Assembly: GCA_018713305.1 (NCBI GenBank)
Contig: DVFI01000124.1
Span: 1-34,809, forward strand
Length of the DNA: 34,809 nt
Reading direction: 5' to 3'
From: Candidatus Avichristensenella intestinipullorum
GTDB taxonomy: Bacteria; Bacillota; Clostridia; Christensenellales; Aristaeellaceae
Shown: one piece after another, positions 30,491 through 34,809 of the stretch
Layout: each line of letters starts with the position of its first letter
Position numbering within the stretch: position 1 is the stretch's first letter
The notes under the pieces: generated by a model
What the model was told of the DNA's origin: nothing
Database searches by the model: none
What the model saw: only the letters and a program-made list of their open reading frames with translations
Made by a program: the position numbers and the translations under genes

Positions 30491-31888
30491 ATGAAGTTGC
30501 AAACCAAACCCCGCCTCGGCGTCCTCGCTTTGATGCTCGAGGGCTATGAGCCGTTGTTCCCGGGCATCACCGCCCGGCAGCACGCCTATGTGGAAGAAGT
30601 CATCGCCTCGCTGGACGGCGTGGCCGATTTTGTGTTTCCCCGGGTGGCGCTGAACCAGGCCGACATCGAATCCCTCGTCGTCCAGTACAACGCGCAGGAC
30701 CTGGACGGCATCCTCATTCTGCTGCTGAGCTATTCGCAGGGCCAGTATCTGGTGCGCGCCGTGCAGCGCAACGCGCTGCCGCTGGCGCTGGCGCTGGTGC
30801 AGCCGGACGAAACCGTGGGGGATGATTTTGAAGAGCTGGAGCTGACGGTCAACCAGGGCATCCACGGCTCGCAGGACAACGCCAACTGCCTGATGCGCGC
30901 GGGCGTTCCCTGTGCCTACTTTGCCGGAAGCCGCAAAAACGGCGAGCTGGCCGCGTTTGTCGGCGACTTCGCCACGGTGGCGCACACGCTGCGCGCCATG
31001 CGCCGCATGCGCATCGGCGTGATCGGCCGCCTGGCCGGCATGGGCGACGTGGTGACCGACGACATGGCCGTCTATCGGAAGCTGGGGCCGGAATTCCGGT
31101 ACGATTCCATCGGCACGGTGCGCCGCCTGTGCGCGGAGGTATCGGACACGCACATCGCGCAGCGCATCGAATACGAGCGCACCCTCTTTGACATCGACCC
31201 CCGCATGCCGCCGGAACGGCACGCCGAGTCCGTGCGCATGTACCTGGGCATCAAGGCGTACCTGGAGCAGGGCGGCTATGCCGGATACACGATGCACTTT
31301 GAAGAATTCGGCGCGGACGGGCGCTTCGTCCATTTGCCGTTCCTGGCCGCTTCCAACCTGATGGCGGAGGGCTACGGCTACGCCGCGGAGGGCGACGCGA
31401 CCTGCGCCATGCTCATGGCCGTCATGATTCGGCTGTGCGGCCGCGCCAACTTCAGCGAAATGTACATGATGGACCTGGCGCGCGAGGCCATTCTGATGTG
31501 CCACGCGGGCGAAGGCAACTGGGCCATGGCGCGCAAGGACCGCAAGCCGTTTCTGATGGACAGGGTGTTTGGCGAAGGCGGGCTGGACAATCCGCCGACG
31601 CCCATCTTCGCGCAGGAGCCCGGGCCAGCGGCGGTGATGAGCCTGGCGCACGTGGGGGGCGAACGCTTCCGGCTTGTTTATGCGCCCGGCGAGGTGCTGG
31701 ACAAGGGCGATCTGCGCCGCTGCGACATGCCCTACCTCTTCTTCCAGCCGGGCAGCGGCGTGCGCGCCTGCGTCACCGCATGGCTGGAGCAGGGCGGCAC
31801 GCATCACGAGGTCATCGTCCAGGGCGACCCAATTGCGCGCGTGCGCCTGTGGTGCCGCCTGGCCGGCATTGAATTTGTCAGGGTGTAA
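30491..31888 (+). CDS. L-arabinose/L-fucose isomerase-family protein
   Basis: A 465-residue member of the AraA/FucI ketol isomerase superfamily, which interconvert aldoses and ketoses with a manganese ion. The residues that correspond to E. coli AraA E306, E333, H350 and H450 appear as E300 (AAEGD), E323 (FSEMYMM), H338 (LMCHAGEGN) and H438 (GTHHEVIVQGD), with nearly the same spacing (23, 15 and 100 residues against 27, 17 and 100). It should act just before the FGGY kinase in the pathway. The start has an AAGGAGG site. Being the divergent subgroup of this family, it may act on an unusual or amino-substituted sugar. Confidence 0.85.
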   Translation: MKLQTKPRLGVLALMLEGYEPLFPGITARQHAYVEEVIASLDGVADFVFPRVALNQADIESLVVQYNAQDLDGILILLLSYSQGQYLVRAVQRNALPLALALVQPDETVGDDFEELELTVNQGIHGSQDNANCLMRAGVPCAYFAGSRKNGELAAFVGDFATVAHTLRAMRRMRIGVIGRLAGMGDVVTDDMAVYRKLGPEFRYDSIGTVRRLCAEVSDTHIAQRIEYERTLFDIDPRMPPERHAESVRMYLGIKAYLEQGGYAGYTMHFEEFGADGRFVHLPFLAASNLMAEGYGYAAEGDATCAMLMAVMIRLCGRANFSEMYMMDLAREAILMCHAGEGNWAMARKDRKPFLMDRVFGEGGLDNPPTPIFAQEPGPAAVMSLAHVGGERFRLVYAPGEVLDKGDLRRCDMPYLFFQPGSGVRACVTAWLEQGGTHHEVIVQGDPIARVRLWCRLAGIEFVRV

Positions 31889-31916
31889 GCTGCAACATGC
31901 AAAGGAGGTATGCGGC

Positions 31917-33473
31917 ATGATACGGAATATTCGTCTTTCTCTTTCTGATCTTCTGGGGCAGGCGTATACCGCGGCGGTATGCCGCGCGCGCGCGGCGCTG
32001 ACGGGCGAACCCTGCGAGCGGCTGACCGCGCTGGCGGATGAAAAGGTGGACTTCTATCCGCCGGCATTTGCCGCGCGGCAGGAAGCGCTGATGGCGCGCG
32101 TGGGCGAGCGCGTGGCCGCCCCGCTGGAAAGCGGCGAGGCGGGCGCGCCCACGGCGTCCTACCGCAAGGCGCAGCACAGCGACGCCGCGCCGCTGTCGGC
32201 CCTGGGCGCTTTCCGCGTCGGCGAGGACGGACGCCTGTATTTTACGGGAAAGAGCGAGCATTATCAGGTCCCGCTCGGGCATGATTTCCCGGGCTACGCG
32301 CTTGTCGAGCGCGCCCGGCAGCTGGGGATTCCCAACGCCACGCACAACAACACGCGCGGCTTCATCACCCGGACCCTGGAAAAGCGCCTGGTCGCGGCGG
32401 CCAACGGCCTTGCGCCCGACGATCCCGCGCTGGAGCGGGTCATCGCAGCCCGGGAGCCGGGCGTGCTCAGCTGCGTGCTGAACCTGGAAACGGGGTCGCT
32501 GGCGGTCGAAGCGGCGCTGAAGATGATGCTCGCCCGCTTTTACAGCCTGGACGGCGCCCCCGCTCCCTACGCAGGGCGCACGCCCGTGTTCCTGGTGATG
32601 GCCGACAATGCGGGCGGCCTGGCCGGCAACTACCACGGCACCACCATCCTGGCCCAGACGCTGCGGGGCCTGTGGCCGCAACTGCTGCAAAAGGCCGAAA
32701 GCACGGGGATGTACCGGGTGGTCGCCGTGCCCATCAACGACGAGCCGGCGTTTGCGAAGGCGCTTGAGACCTACAATACGCCGCCCTTTAAGGTCGCCGG
32801 GTTCTGCCATGAAATCCTGATGATGAATTATGGCGGCATCCGCCTGCGGGAGAGCTATCTGCAGGCCGCCTATCGCCTCTGCCATGCTTCGGACACGCCC
32901 GTGCTGTGCGACGAAATCCAGTCCTGCGCATGGTATGACGGGCTGTTCCTGTTCCGCCAGTACGGCCTGGCGCCTGACTTTGTGTCCGTGGGCAAGGGCT
33001 TCCCGGGCGGGCTGTATCCGGCCAGCCGCCTGCTGTGCAGCGGCAAATACGATTGCCTCAGCCAGTTCGGCGCGCTGGTCACCAACGGCCAGGAGGAGCT
33101 GGCCAGCCTTGCGTACCTGGTGACCATGGCTTTCCTCCAGGCGAACGGGCCGGACGTTCAGGAAACGGGCAGAATGTACCACGAGCAGATGGTCGCGCTG
33201 GCGGCCGCCTATCCCGCGCTGTGCGAGGGCGCTGCCGGAGACGGGCATATGACGGCGTTGTGCTTCCGAAGCGTGGAGGACGTGACGGCGTTTTGCCGGC
33301 GCATGAACCAGGAGCATTGCGTGGACATCAGCGCCCAGACCTATAAGCCCAACTGTCCGCCCACCGCGCTGGCCAAGCTGCCGCTGATTACGACGCCGTC
33401 GATTGTGGCGCTGCTGCTTGCGCGCTTCCGCGAGGCGCTGGACGGCATGGCACGAGAGGGGGCGCAGGCATGA
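31917..33473 (+). CDS. Class III PLP aminotransferase-like protein
   Basis: A 518-residue protein of the class III (omega, acetylornithine-type) aminotransferase fold. The PLP lysine is K360 in VSVGKGFPGG, and the cofactor aspartate is D332 in VLCDEIQSCAW. It is longer at the N-terminus than most class III enzymes (typically about 430-450 residues), with a ~70-residue leader before the common core at about 100. An AAAGGAGG site lies 7 nt before the ATG at 31917; upstream in-frame codons lie inside the isomerase gene. It overlaps the next gene by 4 nt. In a sugar catabolic operon it may move an amino group from an amino sugar or its keto form; its substrate is not known. Confidence 0.85.
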   Translation: MIRNIRLSLSDLLGQAYTAAVCRARAALTGEPCERLTALADEKVDFYPPAFAARQEALMARVGERVAAPLESGEAGAPTASYRKAQHSDAAPLSALGAFRVGEDGRLYFTGKSEHYQVPLGHDFPGYALVERARQLGIPNATHNNTRGFITRTLEKRLVAAANGLAPDDPALERVIAAREPGVLSCVLNLETGSLAVEAALKMMLARFYSLDGAPAPYAGRTPVFLVMADNAGGLAGNYHGTTILAQTLRGLWPQLLQKAESTGMYRVVAVPINDEPAFAKALETYNTPPFKVAGFCHEILMMNYGGIRLRESYLQAAYRLCHASDTPVLCDEIQSCAWYDGLFLFRQYGLAPDFVSVGKGFPGGLYPASRLLCSGKYDCLSQFGALVTNGQEELASLAYLVTMAFLQANGPDVQETGRMYHEQMVALAAAYPALCEGAAGDGHMTALCFRSVEDVTAFCRRMNQEHCVDISAQTYKPNCPPTALAKLPLITTPSIVALLLARFREALDGMAREGAQA

Positions 33474-34600
33474 GCGAACCCGTTCGCTTCGGGGTCATCG
33501 GCTGCGGGCTGATGGGGCGCGAGTTTGCCAGCGCTTCCCTGCGCTGGCTGCACCTGCAGGGAGACCTCCCGCGGCCCGTGATTGTCGCGGCCTGCGACAC
33601 CTCGGCCGATAATCTCGCCTGGTTCCGCCGGGTGCCGGATACCCGGTACTTTTACGACGATTATCGCCAGATGCTGGCCAACCCCGAAATCGACGCCGTG
33701 TACTGCGCCGTTCCGCACCACCTGCACGCGCAGATATACGGCGACATCATCCGCGCCGGCAAGCATCTGCTGGGGGAAAAGCCCTTTGGCATGAACGCGG
33801 AGGATTTCGCGCGGATTGAAGCGGCCATGCGGGAGCATCCGGAAGTGTTCGTGCGCTGCACGAGCGAGTTCCCCTATTATCCCGCGGTGCAGCAGATGGT
33901 CCAATGGTACCGGGAGGGCGCGTTCGGCCAGATTATCGAGGCGCGCTTTGCCATCCGGCACAGCTCGGACATGGACCTGAACAAGCCCATCAACTGGAAG
34001 CGCACAAAGGCCGCCAACGGCGAATACGGCTGCATGGGCGACCTGGGCATCCACACCCAGCATCTCCCCTTCCGCCTGGGCATCCGCCCCCTGACCGTCA
34101 GCGCGCAGCTGGCCAACCTCGTCCCTTTCCGGCCCGGCCCGGACGGGACGCCCGTGCCCTGCGAAACATGGGACAACGCCATCCTGCTCTGTGCCGCCCG
34201 GAACGACGCGGGCGACCGTTTCCCGCTGCAGATGGAAATGAAGCGCATGGCCCCCGGCTGCACCAACACGGTGGAATACGAAATATACGGGCTGAACCTG
34301 TCGGCCCGCTTCACGACGGACGACCCCAACGCCATCCGCTACACGCAGACGGTGGGCCGCGAACAGGCCTGGGCGCGCCTGGTCGTGGGGCAAAAGACGC
34401 TGTATCCCGTGATTACCGGCGGCATCTTCGAGTTCGGCTTTTCCGACTCGCTCCTGCAGATGTTTGCGGCTTTTGTCAGCGAGCTGCGCGGCCTGCCCTG
34501 CCCCTTCGGCTGCTTCACGCCTGACGAAGCGCGCCTGAGCCACCGCCTGCTCACCGCCGCGCTGCAGGCCCATGAGCAAAGCCGCGTCGTCTCCCTGTAA
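33470..34600 (+). CDS. Gfo/Idh/MocA-family oxidoreductase
   Basis: A 376-residue NAD(P)-dependent oxidoreductase. The Rossmann start is FGVIGCGLMGREF (residues 7-19); the EKP motif is GEKPFG about residue 103-108; and the C-terminal domain has EYGCMGDLGIHTQHLPFRLG, with the H near residue 195 likely in catalysis. It lacks the cysteine cluster of the operon's first oxidoreductase, and the two are clearly different proteins. The ATG overlaps the aminotransferase stop by 4 nt (ATGA), so the two are translated together. It is the last gene of operon 3. It may oxidise a sugar, an inositol or a sugar amine. Confidence 0.92.
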   Translation: MSEPVRFGVIGCGLMGREFASASLRWLHLQGDLPRPVIVAACDTSADNLAWFRRVPDTRYFYDDYRQMLANPEIDAVYCAVPHHLHAQIYGDIIRAGKHLLGEKPFGMNAEDFARIEAAMREHPEVFVRCTSEFPYYPAVQQMVQWYREGAFGQIIEARFAIRHSSDMDLNKPINWKRTKAANGEYGCMGDLGIHTQHLPFRLGIRPLTVSAQLANLVPFRPGPDGTPVPCETWDNAILLCAARNDAGDRFPLQMEMKRMAPGCTNTVEYEIYGLNLSARFTTDDPNAIRYTQTVGREQAWARLVVGQKTLYPVITGGIFEFGFSDSLLQMFAAFVSELRGLPCPFGCFTPDEARLSHRLLTAALQAHEQSRVVSL

Positions 34601-34669
34601 CGCCCAGGCCGGACCGCTGATGGCCGTGTGCCGTCCCTGGCAGACTGTTGAAGCCCCCATTGGGAAGGC

Positions 34670-34792
34670 TTGGAGGGCCGAAGCCCTCCAAATACAATCC
34701 GAACCCGGCGACATGTGCGGCGGGTTCGGAAGCCTTGCGCAGCAAGGTTTCCCTGCGCGTTTCCCCGGCCGCGCCCCCAGGCGCAGGGGAAA
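34670..34792 (+). repeat. Cluster of four consecutive inverted repeats after operon 3
   Basis: Four stems follow one another. TTGGAGGGC/GCCCTCCAA is at 34670-34678 and 34683-34691 with a CGAA loop. CCGAACCCG/CGGGTTCGG is at 34699-34707 and 34721-34729. CCTTGC/GCAAGG is at 34733-34738 and 34742-34747. TTTCCCTGCGC is at 34748-34758, pairing with 34781-34792 with one bulged G. No T run is seen, so they are not simple terminators. They look like a compound palindromic repeat element or a structured transcript end. No gene is seen in 34601-34809. Confidence 0.65.
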
Positions 34793-34809
34793 CGTGTCCT
34801 GGCGGAAAA

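Overview
The window is a GC-rich, densely packed, protein-coding stretch that looks like a high-GC member of the Bacillota (Clostridia), probably gut- or host-associated. The pointers are AGGAGG-type ribosome binding sites before nearly every gene, LplB/LplC-type CUT1 sugar permeases without their own ATPase, a PadR/HAAS remnant, a cysteine-rich KTR protein, and sigma-A promoters of the TTGACA-N17-TATAGT form. No rRNA, tRNA, CRISPR array, insertion sequence or phage gene was seen. The taxonomic call is an inference from gene content and style.

Left part (1-6722, plus strand): the C-terminal part of a sugar ABC substrate-binding protein, a TIM-barrel sugar-phosphate isomerase/epimerase-like protein and a PHP-domain phosphoesterase, closed by a hairpin. 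Then come a GNAT acetyltransferase with its own promoter, a secreted protein with an SH3-like C-terminus, a decayed PadR-HAAS pair in which a 17-bp tandem repeat array sits where the PadR N-terminus should be and HAAS is frameshifted, a small cysteine-rich KTR protein, and a second GNAT protein behind a terminator.

Operon 1 (17631 down to 6840, minus strand): two ABC permeases, a substrate-binding protein, a PHP phosphoesterase, an OPA-like MFS transporter, a sialate O-acetylesterase-type SGNH esterase, a GH42-like clan-A glycosidase and a sialidase-like Asp-box protein. Operon 2 (26766 down to 17767, minus strand): a paralogous permease pair and binding protein, then a DegT-type PLP aminotransferase, a DapA/NanA-type lyase, an aldo/keto reductase and a second, larger Asp-box protein. 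Operon 3 (26933-34600, plus strand, divergent from operon 2): a Gfo/Idh/MocA oxidoreductase with a cysteine cluster, a class II ketose-bisphosphate aldolase, an FGGY kinase, an L-arabinose/L-fucose-type isomerase, a class III aminotransferase and a second Gfo/Idh/MocA oxidoreductase.

The genes fit one programme: import of an oligosaccharide or decorated sugar by two related transporters, removal of acyl and glycosyl groups inside the cell (none of the hydrolases carries a signal peptide), lyase/aminotransferase/reductase processing, and an isomerase-kinase-aldolase route into triose units. The actual sugar cannot be read from the sequence; a sialic-acid-like or amino sugar is the best guess. 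Operons 1 and 2 share a nearly identical control region: matching promoters and AT-rich CTAATA-type sites at three matching positions, pointing to one unseen regulator. This shared three-operator layout, with the accompanying catabolic genes, is the most interesting thing in the window.
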